In this document: positions 8,148 to 17,266 of the stretch, piece by piece | Numbering within the stretch: the first letter of the stretch is position 1 | Layout of the letters: the number at the start of each line of letters is the position of its first letter | DNA from: an uncultured Bacilli bacterium | GTDB lineage: Bacteria; Bacillota_I; Bacilli_A; RFN20; DUOF01 | Direction of reading: 5' to 3' | Assembly: GCA_934101685.1 (NCBI GenBank) | Contig: CAKORZ010000001.1 | Coordinates: 1-51,757 of the forward strand | DNA length: 51,757 nucleotides | Position numbers and translations under genes: made by a program | Notes under the pieces: model-generated | Databases searched by the model: none | Seen by the model: the letters and a program-made list of their open reading frames with translations, nothing else | Told to the model about the DNA's origin: nothing

Positions 8148-10143
8148 ACTCTTCACCTATAAATTTTGTAATATTACCTGAACTTACTATTTCTAACTCA
8201 TTAATAGCCCTACTACAAGCAATATAAAAATAATTACGTTCTATTTCTTTATTATAATTTTTCTCACTTGCATCATAAACAATAACCTTATCAAATTCTA
8301 ATCCTTTAATAAGACTAACTCCACTAACAACTACTCCTCTTTTAATCTCTTTTCCTTTAATATCCAAGAAACTAACATTATCAAATTCTTTTAAAGATAA
8401 ATATAATTTATTAGCCATTCTTTTACTTTTACAAATAACAGCCATGCTTTTTCCCTTATACTCTTTAATACACTTTTTTAAATATTCTAATTCTTTTTTA
8501 TCATCATTAAATACTTTAATATTAACTTCTTTACCATGTCTCTTTACCCCGTTAACACCCTTACTTTTAATAACATTTTGTAAGAAATTAAATATTTCTA
8601 GTGTTGATCTATAAGAATTATTTAATTCAATAACTTTAAATTCTTTAAGAAAATTATCATAATTTTGTTCAAATAACTTTTGATTCAAATCTCCTACATA
8701 TGTTTTATTACAATTAAATATTCTTTGAATAACATTTCTCTCAACAATATTCAAATCCTGATATTCATCAATTAATAAATGGTTATATTTTTCAAAAAGT
8801 TTACATTTTCTAAAATATATTTTTATATAACATAAAAAGAAAATATGCTCATATCCTATTATTCTTTTATGAATAACTTCACCAGTATAATTAATACTCT
8901 TTAAAAATTCATCATAGACTTCAAAATAGTTAACATCAGGCAATAATTTATTAACAAAAGTATCAATTATATCTACAACACTCTTTGTTATTTTCCTATC
9001 ATTACTAATTCTATCTTTTAAATACTCTTTTATAAATTTTTTTCTTTCATAATAATCTCTTCTTATAAACTTTTCAAAATATAATTTATGAAATATTTCA
9101 CTTCTAAAAGACAAAGTTCCTATCTTTAATCCTAACTTATCATTAAATAAACTTTCCATTTTTCTCTCTAAAAATTCATTTAATAATTTAAAAGTTTCAT
9201 CAAAATCAAATTCTTTACTACCATTAATAACTTTCTCTATATAATCAATCTTATTTTCTACTCTTATCTTATTTTTATATAAATCCATCTTCATAATAGT
9301 TCTAGCTATTTCATTTAATGTAAGATTAGTAGTATTACTCTCACCAAGTTCTGGTAAAACATTATCAATATATTTAAAAAAGACTTCATTAGGAGTAACA
9401 AAACATACTTTACTAGCATCATATTTAACAGAATCTTTATACACTAAATAAGCAATACGATGAAGAGCAATAGATGTTTTACCACTACCTGCTACACCAA
9501 GAACTAACAAATCATCATCGCTATCATGCCTAATAGCTTGATTTTGCTCTTTTTGGATTGTACTAACAATGTTTTTCATAACTACATCATTATTCTTACC
9601 CAAAACATCAATTAAAAGTTCATCACTTATATTCATTCCTGTATCTACATAAGTCTCTAACTTACCATTTCCAAACTTATATTGTCTTTTTAAGGTAATA
9701 TTTCCATTAACTATTCCTTTTGGAGATTCATAACTAGCTTTGCCAAACACACCCTCATAATATAAATTTGCTATAGGGCTCCTCCAGTCATTAACAATAA
9801 CTTCATTATCATATATTAAAGATTCTATTCCAAAATAATAAGGTAGTTCACCCCATTCATTTTCAAAATCTATTCTTCCAAAATATGGTTTTTTAAGCAT
9901 CATCAAATATCTATTTAATTGCCTATCAGCAATATTATTTATAGATCTATCATAATTAATAGAGTTCATCATCTGAGTACCAGTTAGATCTAACCCAGAG
10001 CCATCTTTAGAATTAAAAAAACTATTAAAAGTATCATTAATAGACTTAGTTTTTTCTTCCATTAACTTTTTATTTTCACTAACTTTACTTTCAATTATTT
10101 TAATTGTATCTTTAGCTCTTTTTTCCTCATCAATATTAATCAT
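8128..10143 (-). CDS. helD: HelD-type RNA polymerase-recycling ATPase (UvrD/Rep superfamily)
   Basis: HelD uses ATP to remove RNA polymerase from DNA and recycle it. The product (671 residues) has an N-terminal coiled coil (residues 1-50) that would enter the polymerase channel. The family segment NDWRSPIANLYYEG follows at about residue 118. Walker A GVAGSGKT is near residue 215, followed by ALHRIAYLVY. Walker B LLIDEYQDLN lies further along, and the C-terminal superfamily I motif (GLEFDKVIVYDAS, then YIACSRA) is present. The chain is somewhat shorter than Bacillus HelD (about 774 residues). AGGAG precedes the ATG. It sits between tsaC and the TraX-like gene on the same strand. Confidence 0.9.
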   Translation of the reverse strand: MINIDEEKRAKDTIKIIESKVSENKKLMEEKTKSINDTFNSFFNSKDGSGLDLTGTQMMNSINYDRSINNIADRQLNRYLMMLKKPYFGRIDFENEWGELPYYFGIESLIYDNEVIVNDWRSPIANLYYEGVFGKASYESPKGIVNGNITLKRQYKFGNGKLETYVDTGMNISDELLIDVLGKNNDVVMKNIVSTIQKEQNQAIRHDSDDDLLVLGVAGSGKTSIALHRIAYLVYKDSVKYDASKVCFVTPNEVFFKYIDNVLPELGESNTTNLTLNEIARTIMKMDLYKNKIRVENKIDYIEKVINGSKEFDFDETFKLLNEFLERKMESLFNDKLGLKIGTLSFRSEIFHKLYFEKFIRRDYYERKKFIKEYLKDRISNDRKITKSVVDIIDTFVNKLLPDVNYFEVYDEFLKSINYTGEVIHKRIIGYEHIFFLCYIKIYFRKCKLFEKYNHLLIDEYQDLNIVERNVIQRIFNCNKTYVGDLNQKLFEQNYDNFLKEFKVIELNNSYRSTLEIFNFLQNVIKSKGVNGVKRHGKEVNIKVFNDDKKELEYLKKCIKEYKGKSMAVICKSKRMANKLYLSLKEFDNVSFLDIKGKEIKRGVVVSGVSLIKGLEFDKVIVYDASEKNYNKEIERNYFYIACSRAINELEIVSSGNITKFIGEEYEKNIK

Positions 10144-10151
10144 GTTATCTC

Positions 10152-10736
10152 CTACTTTAAAACCTCTTTTATGCTTTCAAAAGGCACTGCACCTTCTCTT
10201 AATAATTTTACATTATCTTTTGTTAAATCAATAATTGTAGAGCAAACTTTACTAGTTTTATTTCCCATAATTACCATGTCTGCCATACCATCAAATTCAT
10301 CTATAATTTTCATAATATCATCACTAGTTTCTTTATTTGAAATATTCGCACTAGTAAGACATAAAGGGCAATCTAATTTTTCAATAATTTTATTTATTAT
10401 TTCATTATTAATCATTCTAACTGCAACTGTTTCTTCACTATTTTTCTTTTTTAAAACAAGAGTTACTTTTCCAGGATAAAAAGGTTGCAATTTTTTTAAA
10501 GTATCTTTATTTATTTCACAAATATTCATTAATCTTTCATATGTATCTACTACTATTGGTAATCTTTTATCAAAATTCCTATTTTTTATACTATATATTT
10601 TGTTAATTGCAGCTTCACTTTTGCTACTAACTGCTAAACCATACACAGTATCTGTAGGTACTATAATCACACCATCATCATTAAGTATTTCTACTGCATC
10701 ATCAATTATCTTATTATTGTAATCTTCTTTATTCAT
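10152..10736 (-). CDS. tsaC: Threonylcarbamoyl-AMP synthase (YrdC/TsaC family)
   Basis: This enzyme makes L-threonylcarbamoyl-AMP from threonine, bicarbonate and ATP, the first step of the t6A modification at tRNA position 37. The product (194 residues) is a single YrdC domain. The N-terminus VIIVPTDTVYGLAVSS, KRLPIVV, the PGKVTLVL loop, CLTSANISN and the terminal STIIDLT plus LLREGA are all family hallmarks. The long C-terminal Sua5 domain is absent, so this is the short TsaC form. Its ATG lies inside the end of fmt (8-base overlap), with GGGGAAG upstream. Confidence 0.95.
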   Translation of the reverse strand: MNKEDYNNKIIDDAVEILNDDGVIIVPTDTVYGLAVSSKSEAAINKIYSIKNRNFDKRLPIVVDTYERLMNICEINKDTLKKLQPFYPGKVTLVLKKKNSEETVAVRMINNEIINKIIEKLDCPLCLTSANISNKETSDDIMKIIDEFDGMADMVIMGNKTSKVCSTIIDLTKDNVKLLREGAVPFESIKEVLK

Positions 10737-11670
10737 GAAATATCTTCCCCTTTAAATCTTTATTACCATTTATAAAATCTCTTGCTAACATTCTTTTTTT
10801 ACCAGCAACTTGCAATTCTTTTATTCCTATTGCGCCATCACTAACCTTAACAACAATTTTATCTTTTAAAACCTCTACGATTTCTCCATTTTCTCCATTA
10901 TACTTTTTATTCATCTCTTCACTATTCCAGATTTTAACACTAACACCATTTAAAATAGAATATGCACCAGGAACACTATTGAAAGCTCTTATTTTATTAT
11001 AAATATTTCTACTAGTGTCATTCCAATCAATTATTTCTTCCTCTCTTTTAATTGAAGGAGCAAATGTAACTTCATCTTCATTTTGAGGAATACCTTTTAT
11101 TTTACCCTCTATATAGTCAGGTAACATTTTTATTAATAAATCACTTGCAACAGTTTCTAATTTTTTAAATAAAGAATCACTGGTATCATCATTTTCAATA
11201 TTAATTTCTGCCTTAGCAAACATATCACCAGCATCCATCTTTTTAACCATTTCCATAATTGTAATACCTGTTGTTTTATAATCTTTTAAAATAGAATATT
11301 GAATAGGCGCTGCTCCTCTAAGCTTAGGTAATAAAGATCCGTGTACATTAATGCATTTATATTTAGGTACATCTAATACGGTTTGAGGTACAATTTGCCC
11401 ATATGCACAAGTAATAATTAAATCAGGATTTTTTTCTTTTATCCATTCGTTATCAACTCTTATATTTAAAGGTTGAAAAACATCTATATTATTATCTAGT
11501 GCAACTTTTTTAGTAGCTGGATACTCTAACTCTCTTTTTCTACCAACTGGCTTATCAGCTTGACAAACTAATCCTATAATATTCCATCCATCATTTATTA
11601 AACTTTTTAAAATAGCACTTGAAAACTCTGTAGTGCCCATATAAACTATTTTAAGATTTTTCTTATCCAT
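10729..11670 (-). CDS. fmt: Methionyl-tRNA formyltransferase
   Basis: Fmt transfers a formyl group from 10-formyl-tetrahydrofolate to initiator Met-tRNA. The product (313 residues) has the usual length. Residues from about 5 show KIVYMGTTEFSSAIL. The catalytic segment INVHGSLLPKLRGAAPIQ follows (N, H and the D of KMDAGDM). The C-terminal OB-like domain ends with GKRMLARDFINGN. ATG 11670 is chosen: GGTGATTATA lies immediately before it, and the GTG at 11682 belongs to the binding site. It leads the fmt-tsaC-helD-traX-like run. Confidence 0.96.
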   Translation of the reverse strand: MDKKNLKIVYMGTTEFSSAILKSLINDGWNIIGLVCQADKPVGRKRELEYPATKKVALDNNIDVFQPLNIRVDNEWIKEKNPDLIITCAYGQIVPQTVLDVPKYKCINVHGSLLPKLRGAAPIQYSILKDYKTTGITIMEMVKKMDAGDMFAKAEINIENDDTSDSLFKKLETVASDLLIKMLPDYIEGKIKGIPQNEDEVTFAPSIKREEEIIDWNDTSRNIYNKIRAFNSVPGAYSILNGVSVKIWNSEEMNKKYNGENGEIVEVLKDKIVVKVSDGAIGIKELQVAGKKRMLARDFINGNKDLKGKIFHE

Positions 11671-11734
11671 TATAATCACCAATAATTATTATATAAAAAT
11701 TAATTTTGTAAATAAATAATTTATAAAATAAAAA

Positions 11735-11749
11735 GTGTATTATATACAC
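11735..11749 (-). terminator. Terminator after the unknown gene at 11740-12402
   Basis: On the minus strand, GTGTAT and ATACAC form a stem followed by TTTTTATTTT. The stem includes the stop codon region (11740-11742). Confidence 0.55.
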
Positions 11750-12402
11750 CTTTTAGTTTTTTTAATATATTCATCATACTCTTTTAACAAATCTTTTATT
11801 ATTTTTGCTTTACTAATATTTTTACAATTTATAACTATATATTCTGTTTTTTCATATTTTTCATATAATTTCAATTTATTATTAAGCGTTTTTAAAGGGT
11901 CTTTAGCATTTTGCATCTCTATAAGCAATTCATTTAAAAAAGCTGTTAAATGGCCATATTTTTTCCTAGTAACTCTATTACAATTAGTATATCTAACAAT
12001 TTTATTTTTTATTATATTACAAAATATTTCATTATCAAATTTACCATCAATTTGCAAATTTTTTAAACTTTTATAATCTTTTCTATATTCCTGCTTATAT
12101 TCTTTAATTAGCCCTTTTAAAACATCAATTTTGCTTATATACACAATATAATTATCTGCTTTTTTATAATAATTAATACACCCTTTTAAATATTTTATTC
12201 CATCAGGTTCCTTAGAAATAATACTAAACATTTCATTTAAATAATCTATCTCTTCTAATTTATTATCCATTTTATGTTTATATATTAATTTTTCATCTTC
12301 ATTAGCGCTATCCAATGAATTTTTTATTTCATTTATCATTTTTTTATTACTATCTATTTTAAAACTCAATAAATCTAATAAAAATTGATTATTTGTTTTC
12401 AT
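11740..12402 (-). CDS. Unknown helical cytosolic protein
   Basis: The product is 220 residues, very rich in lysine, asparagine and glutamate, and predicted mostly helical by eye. There is no signal peptide and no clear membrane helix. A segment around residues 135-150 has conserved-looking cysteine and aromatic residues (NKIVRYTNCNRVTRKKYGH). ATG 12402 is preferred, with AGAGGTG upstream; the GTG at 12411 lies within that site. I do not recognise a family. It stands alone between the fmt run and the gene at 12475, and carries its own terminator. Confidence 0.6.
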   Translation of the reverse strand: MKTNNQFLLDLLSFKIDSNKKMINEIKNSLDSANEDEKLIYKHKMDNKLEEIDYLNEMFSIISKEPDGIKYLKGCINYYKKADNYIVYISKIDVLKGLIKEYKQEYRKDYKSLKNLQIDGKFDNEIFCNIIKNKIVRYTNCNRVTRKKYGHLTAFLNELLIEMQNAKDPLKTLNNKLKLYEKYEKTEYIVINCKNISKAKIIKDLLKEYDEYIKKTKRCI

Positions 12403-12462
12403 TGTACACACCTCTACTACAAAAATATTAACATATAAAGTTAACTATATCAATGCAAAAAT

Positions 12463-12484
12463 AAAAAGGTAATACTACCTTTTT
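12463..12484 (-). terminator. Terminator after the unknown gene at 12475-12852
   Basis: AAAAAGGTA and TACCTTTTT form a nine-pair stem around ATAC. On the minus strand it runs into TTTTTATTTTT. It overlaps the stop codon. Confidence 0.65.
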
Positions 12485-12852
12485 GGTTTATTCATTAATT
12501 TTTCATTTTCTTTTTGTATTTCTAACAATTGCTTTATAGCACTTCTAGTAGTGAAAAGACCTGAGCCTTCTATTGCATAATCAACTCCATGTTCATTAAA
12601 GTAAGCAACATTTTTAACAGTCCATCCCCAAGAAGCACCACTATGAGCAATTTCTTTTTCTGCTTCTTCTGTAATAGTTTCATAAGAAACTTCTTCAGAA
12701 TTTAATTTTTCCATTATATCCACAACTTGATTAAGTAAGCTTAAATCTGCACTATGAATATGATGATCACACAAATCATCCCTCTCTTTTTTTCTGCCTG
12801 GTATAATGTACTCATAACCTCTTCTTCTAATTGTCTCTAAATCGTATTTCAT
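12475..12852 (-). CDS. Unknown small cytosolic protein
   Basis: The product is 125 residues. It starts MKYDLETIRRRGYEYIIPG and holds a histidine cluster (CDHHIHSADLSLLNQ) near residue 30. A conserved-looking core follows, SGASWGWTVKNVAYFNEHG near residue 75, and the C-terminus is helical and charged. No membrane segment is present. The ATG at 12852 has AGGTGATTAAT upstream. I cannot name a family. The Cys/His cluster could bind a metal, but that is only a suggestion. Confidence 0.6.
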   Translation of the reverse strand: MKYDLETIRRRGYEYIIPGRKKERDDLCDHHIHSADLSLLNQVVDIMEKLNSEEVSYETITEEAEKEIAHSGASWGWTVKNVAYFNEHGVDYAIEGSGLFTTRSAIKQLLEIQKENEKLMNKPKR

Positions 12853-12930
12853 ATTAATCACCTACTAATATTATACAAAATAAAAAACAACAAATCAAGA
12901 TAATATCTTACTAGCAAACAATAGTAAAAA

Positions 12931-12948
12931 GGAATATCAAAATATTCC
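12931..12948 (-). terminator. Terminator after the small membrane gene at 12948-13241
   Basis: GGAATAT and ATATTCC pair around CAAA, followed on the minus strand by TTTTTAC. It abuts the stop codon at 12948-12950. Confidence 0.65.
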
Positions 12949-13241
12949 TAATTAACTATTATTCTTATTATTTTTAAACCTAGATAAAAAACACTATTAA
13001 GACCATTAACTATAGTATTAGCAATTTTACTGTTAACTTTTGCTATAAAAGTAGAATTATCCTCTTCACTAATTTCAACATTTTCTAATTTCCCATCTTC
13101 TATAATTTCGCCAGTCTCTACAGAGTTTTCAAACTCTACTATAACATTCTCCACACTATTTCCTCTATCAGGAATAAAAACAGAAATACCAATTAATACT
13201 AATAAAATAACTATACCGCTTTCTATTAGAATCCTTCCCAT
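12948..13241 (-). CDS. Unknown small membrane protein downstream of gpr
   Basis: The product is 97 residues. An N-terminal hydrophobic helix (IESGIVILLVLIGISVFI) is followed by an acidic middle region and an amphipathic or membrane-associated C-terminus (GLNSVFYLGLKIIRIIVN). AAGGAGA lies upstream of the ATG. It follows gpr on the same strand with a gap of 68 bases. In Bacillus the gene after gpr is spoIIP, which is much larger and has an amidase domain, so this is not SpoIIP. A sporulation role is possible from position alone. Confidence 0.6.
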   Translation of the reverse strand: MGRILIESGIVILLVLIGISVFIPDRGNSVENVIVEFENSVETGEIIEDGKLENVEISEEDNSTFIAKVNSKIANTIVNGLNSVFYLGLKIIRIIVN

Positions 13242-13309
13242 TTATCTTCTCCTTTTCTACTAGTACTATATACATAATAAAAAGAAAAATATGTCGAACT
13301 ATAATTTAT

Positions 13310-14245
13310 TTATAAATAATAGCTTTCATTATGCAAAGATTCATTAATTGAATTACCTATTATATATGAAATATTTTTAACATCTTCATCAATTTGTTTA
13401 GGAGTAACTACCATATTTAATCCTTTTTCTTCAAGAACATCTGCAATTACTTGATATCTATTTCTATCTTTAAATATTGAATGATTTAAAGGAATATCTC
13501 CATACATCTTTTCAATAATTCCTATTGTTTCATCAACTATACTACTAGCTCCAACAACTGTAGCAACACCAATAGCAATACAAGGAGCATTTAAATATTC
13601 TTTATCCATTGGTTTTCTATTATTGCCAATGCCACTACCAGGTTCAATCCCAGCATCACATACCTGTATTACTCTATTAACTCTAGCTATACTTCTAGAA
13701 GCTAAAGCATCTATAAAAATAATTAAATCCGGTTTATAAAAATCTGTTACTGATTTAACAATATCTGCGGTTTCTAATCCAGTTTGTCCCATTACTCCAG
13801 GCACTAATAAAGATACACATTTTGTTCCTTCTTTTATGCTAGAAGGATCTAATTCAAATATATGATTAGTTACTATTATTTCTTTTGCACTCATAGGACC
13901 TAAAGCATCTGCCATAAAGCTTTCATTTCCTAAGCCTACAATTAAAACCTTAGCGTTACTACTAAGTTTATATTTACTAATAAGTTGTTTTAAATTATCA
14001 ACTAACACTTCTTTAATTATATCTCTATTTTTTTGATCTTCAACATTACTAAATTCTATTGAAATATAATCTCCTTTTTTCTTATTAAAGGAATTATTAT
14101 CCTTATGAATGGTAATATAGCTAATATTAACATCATGATATGTTTTATTAGTCACACTATATTCCTTTGTATCTTTACTTGAAGTAACAATTTCATCTGC
14201 TAAATCTGTTCTAGGAGCATATTTAGATAAATCTATTTCTTTCAT
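13310..14245 (-). CDS. gpr: Germination protease (SASP-degrading endopeptidase)
   Basis: Gpr is made as a zymogen in the forespore and degrades small acid-soluble spore proteins during germination. The product (311 residues) begins MKEIDLSKYAPRTDLADE, which contains the conserved autoprocessing region. The core has GLGNESFMADALGP and LIIFIDALASRS; these carry the two conserved aspartates proposed as catalytic in the Bacillus enzyme. GVMGQTGLETADIVK and GVATVVGASSIVDET follow. ATG 14245 is used, with GGGTG upstream. A sigma-G-type promoter lies at 14262-14291. The gene follows holA, as in Bacillus, but rpsT is missing between them. Confidence 0.95.
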   Translation of the reverse strand: MKEIDLSKYAPRTDLADEIVTSSKDTKEYSVTNKTYHDVNISYITIHKDNNSFNKKKGDYISIEFSNVEDQKNRDIIKEVLVDNLKQLISKYKLSSNAKVLIVGLGNESFMADALGPMSAKEIIVTNHIFELDPSSIKEGTKCVSLLVPGVMGQTGLETADIVKSVTDFYKPDLIIFIDALASRSIARVNRVIQVCDAGIEPGSGIGNNRKPMDKEYLNAPCIAIGVATVVGASSIVDETIGIIEKMYGDIPLNHSIFKDRNRYQVIADVLEEKGLNMVVTPKQIDEDVKNISYIIGNSINESLHNESYYL

Positions 14246-14261
14246 TTCTTTCACCCATAAT

Positions 14262-14291
14262 TATTATGAGTAAAAAGAAAAATAACTATTC
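14262..14291 (-). promoter_or_regulatory. Sigma-G (or sigma-F)-type promoter for gpr
   Basis: On the minus strand, GAATA (14291-14287) and CATAATA (14268-14262) are separated by 18 bases. This fits the forespore sigma-G consensus GHATR-(17-18)-CATXHTA exactly. It lies in the short gap between holA and gpr. The predicted start is only about ten bases before the ATG, so the leader is short. The consensus is from published Bacillus work; the match is read directly. Confidence 0.62.
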
Positions 14292-14292
14292 A

Positions 14293-15252
14293 TTAATGAC
14301 ATGCATTTAATAAAAATAATTCAAAGCCAATAAAACGATCAATCTCTCCACTTTTAATTTTAATGTCTAAACTAGATAAATCTTCAAGTAAATCAGTTAA
14401 ATCCATTTTATTTAAATGATAAACCTTTTCAAGTGCTAATTTTACTCTATATGGATGGCAAGATAATTCGTTTGCTATATTTGCTTCACTGTAACCTTTA
14501 TCCTTTAAAACCATTACTTGATATAAAAATCTAACTTGACTTGCTACAAGTGAAATAAGATTAATAGGTTCGCTATTAGTAGCCTTTAAATCATAATATA
14601 TTTTAAATGCTTTATCTTCTTTTTTATTAAAAATAGCGTCAATCATTTCAAAAACATTATCTTCTAATTTTTTAGGAACCATCAAATAAATATCTTTTAA
14701 ATCAAGTTCTTTCTTATAACAAGACAACTTATCTATTTCATTAGAAATAAGATACATATCATCCCCACATCTATTAATAAATTCATTAAGTGCATCACTA
14801 CTAATACTTATATCTTTTTTATCAAACATTTGCTTAACCACTCTAGGCAAATCCTTTTTACTAACATTATCTAGCGCAAAAGCCTTAGACTTTTCTTTTA
14901 TTTTTTTTACTAATGGTTTCTTATCATCAAGTTTTGATGTCACTACTGTAAATACCATAGTAACACCATCATTTTGATTATCTAAATATTCTTCTAGTTC
15001 ATTAAATGATTGTTCAAATTCTAATTTAGGATTTTCATTAGTTAAAAAATAACTATTTCTAATAACAATCATTTTTTTATCTGCCATAAATGGTAATGTT
15101 AAAGCATCATTAACAATTTCATATAAAGGTGTTTTATATGCATCAAAAACAACAAAATTAAAATCATCAACCTCATTTAAAGTCTCTTTTGCTAATTTAT
15201 CTACTAATTTATTAATCATTAATTCTTGCTCACCAAATACTAAATATAACAT
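14293..15252 (-). CDS. holA: DNA polymerase III delta subunit
   Basis: The delta subunit opens the sliding clamp within the clamp loader. The product (319 residues) is standard length. MLYLVFGEQELMINKLVDKL matches the family start, and the degenerate AAA+ fold continues through FMADKKMIVIRNSYFL and LVKKIKEKSKAFAL. The helical collar region (LISLVASQVRFLYQVMVLK, then HPYRVKLALEK) is typical. ATG 15252 is favoured, with AGAGGTG six bases upstream. It lies after comEC, matching the comEC-holA order in Bacillus (yqeN). Confidence 0.92.
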   Translation of the reverse strand: MLYLVFGEQELMINKLVDKLAKETLNEVDDFNFVVFDAYKTPLYEIVNDALTLPFMADKKMIVIRNSYFLTNENPKLEFEQSFNELEEYLDNQNDGVTMVFTVVTSKLDDKKPLVKKIKEKSKAFALDNVSKKDLPRVVKQMFDKKDISISSDALNEFINRCGDDMYLISNEIDKLSCYKKELDLKDIYLMVPKKLEDNVFEMIDAIFNKKEDKAFKIYYDLKATNSEPINLISLVASQVRFLYQVMVLKDKGYSEANIANELSCHPYRVKLALEKVYHLNKMDLTDLLEDLSSLDIKIKSGEIDRFIGFELFLLNACH

Positions 15253-15279
15253 TTCATTCACCTCTTAAATTATAACACA

Positions 15280-17265
15280 CTACTTAAAATAATCTATAAA
15301 TCTAATATTAAATATATTTTTTCCGAATCCAATATCGTTGTTCTCATCAGTCCTAAATATATAATAATTTGCTTCTTTAAGATTACTAAGTGTTTCTTCA
15401 CTAGGATGCCCATATGAATTATTAATTCCAACACTAATAATAGCTATTTTTCCATTAATATTTTTAAGAAATTCTAAGTCACTAGAAGTATTAGAGCCAT
15501 GATGTCCAGCCTTAATAATATCTACATTTTTAACTTCATTTATTATGCTTTTTTCCACTTTTTTACTAGCGTCTCCCATAAGCAACACTTTATACCCAGC
15601 ATACTCTCCTAAAAGAACAATACTACCATCATTATCTCTTCTATCACTTACATTTAAATTTTTAAATATTTTATTCCCTATATTTATTTCTTTTATTAAA
15701 GAATTATTAATTACCTCATCAACCTTAAAGTTCTTAATCAAACTATTTAATGCTCCATTATGATCATAATCATCATGGGTAATAATAACTTTATTAATTT
15801 TATTTATTCCTTTACTTTCTAAGAAAGGAATCACTTCACTTGTAGCAATATCCTTATATTTACTACCACCTGTATCAACAAGCACCACACTTTTACTATG
15901 TGGAATAAAAAAAGCTGTACAGTCACCTTGATTAACATTAATAAAATACAATAGCTCATTACAGTTTATTATTGGTTTAAAGTATTGATAAGTAAGTAAA
16001 TTAAAACATATAAAAAGATAAATAAATTTTTGCTTTAATTTTCTCTCTTTAAAAATAAAATAACATAAAAGAAATAAGTAATATAAAATAATAAAAATAG
16101 AACTAGGTTTTCCAAATATTAAAACTAAATTAAACTTATTTAATAAACTAAATGCTTTAAAAAATAACTTAATGACAATTTCATATAAAAGGTAAAATTT
16201 ATCTAAAAATAAATAAATGAATGAAAATAAATATAAGAAAGAAACAGGTAAGCTCAAAATACTAGAAAGTAAAAGCGTAGAAATATTTAGTTTATAATTA
16301 CTTAATAATATAAGCGGTATATTAACTAAATAAATATAAAATGATATTAACATTTTATTTTTAGGATATAGTAAGAATATCTCTAATACAAAAGTAGTTA
16401 AAAAAGAAAATATAAAACTATATGAAAACATAATACTAGGATTTATAAAAATAAATACACTTCCAATTAAACTAAGCAAATCATTGTTAGATAAATCAAA
16501 ATCTAATTTTTTATTTATTTTTTTAAAAATATAATAAAGAAACGCTCTATAACTAGAAATACTAAAATCTAATAAATATAAATAAAAGACTACAAATGAA
16601 TAACCAATAAATTCCTTTTTAAAAAGTTTCTTAAAAAAAGCTAAAAGGATTCTAATATGAAATCCTGAAACTGCAATTAAATAAGTCAAAGAATAAATAG
16701 AAAATGTATTATAAAATTCTTTATTATTTTCTTCTTTTACATTAAATAAAATTAGTTTTAATATACTTTTTGTTGATTCCTTTTTCTTACTTAATAATTT
16801 ATTAACTATTTTTTCATTTAAACTATTAGAATTATTAATAATATCTAACTTATCATAATTAATCTTATATATAATTCCTTGTTTATTTAAATATTTATAA
16901 AAATAATTATAAGTGTTGTCTATTCTCTCTAAATACCCCTCTATATATAACTCACTATTTTTATAAAATTCAAAATCATCATTATATATTAAATATTTTT
17001 TATTATTACTTTCTACAATACTATATTTATCTTTCTTTTCTATAACAAGACACTCACTACTAAAAGTATTATTCAAATTATAATGATAATAATTTAAATT
17101 ACATGTATAAAACATTAAAATACCAACTATGCTTATAATCACTAACTTTAAATTGCTTCTTTTAGCAAACATAATTATAGAAATAAATAAAAACACTAAA
17201 AACAAATAATTTTTATAATACAAAAATAAATTAATAAATATTAAATTTAGTAAAAAATAAATCAT
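15280..17265 (-). CDS. comEC: Competence protein ComEC/Rec2, DNA-uptake channel
   Basis: ComEC forms the membrane channel for single-stranded DNA in natural transformation. The product (661 residues) is shorter than the Bacillus form (776). An N-terminal helix pair and soluble OB-like domain come first. The polytopic Competence core runs from about residue 190 to 410 (TYLIAVSGFHIRILLAF is diagnostic). A C-terminal metallo-beta-lactamase domain starts near residue 445. It has VNQGDCTAFFIP, ITHDDYDHNGAL, LLMGDASKKVE, KAGHHGSNTSS and YGHPSEET, so the expected metal ligands are present and a nuclease role is possible. It starts 1 base after the comEA stop. Confidence 0.96.
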   Translation of the reverse strand: MIYFLLNLIFINLFLYYKNYLFLVFLFISIIMFAKRSNLKLVIISIVGILMFYTCNLNYYHYNLNNTFSSECLVIEKKDKYSIVESNNKKYLIYNDDFEFYKNSELYIEGYLERIDNTYNYFYKYLNKQGIIYKINYDKLDIINNSNSLNEKIVNKLLSKKKESTKSILKLILFNVKEENNKEFYNTFSIYSLTYLIAVSGFHIRILLAFFKKLFKKEFIGYSFVVFYLYLLDFSISSYRAFLYYIFKKINKKLDFDLSNNDLLSLIGSVFIFINPSIMFSYSFIFSFLTTFVLEIFLLYPKNKMLISFYIYLVNIPLILLSNYKLNISTLLLSSILSLPVSFLYLFSFIYLFLDKFYLLYEIVIKLFFKAFSLLNKFNLVLIFGKPSSIFIILYYLFLLCYFIFKERKLKQKFIYLFICFNLLTYQYFKPIINCNELLYFINVNQGDCTAFFIPHSKSVVLVDTGGSKYKDIATSEVIPFLESKGINKINKVIITHDDYDHNGALNSLIKNFKVDEVINNSLIKEINIGNKIFKNLNVSDRRDNDGSIVLLGEYAGYKVLLMGDASKKVEKSIINEVKNVDIIKAGHHGSNTSSDLEFLKNINGKIAIISVGINNSYGHPSEETLSNLKEANYYIFRTDENNDIGFGKNIFNIRFIDYFK

Positions 17266-17266
17266 C

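Noticed and set aside
13280..13312. AT-only palindrome after gpr as a terminator
   Set aside because: The pairing is A/T only and lacks a clear T-run; left unassigned.
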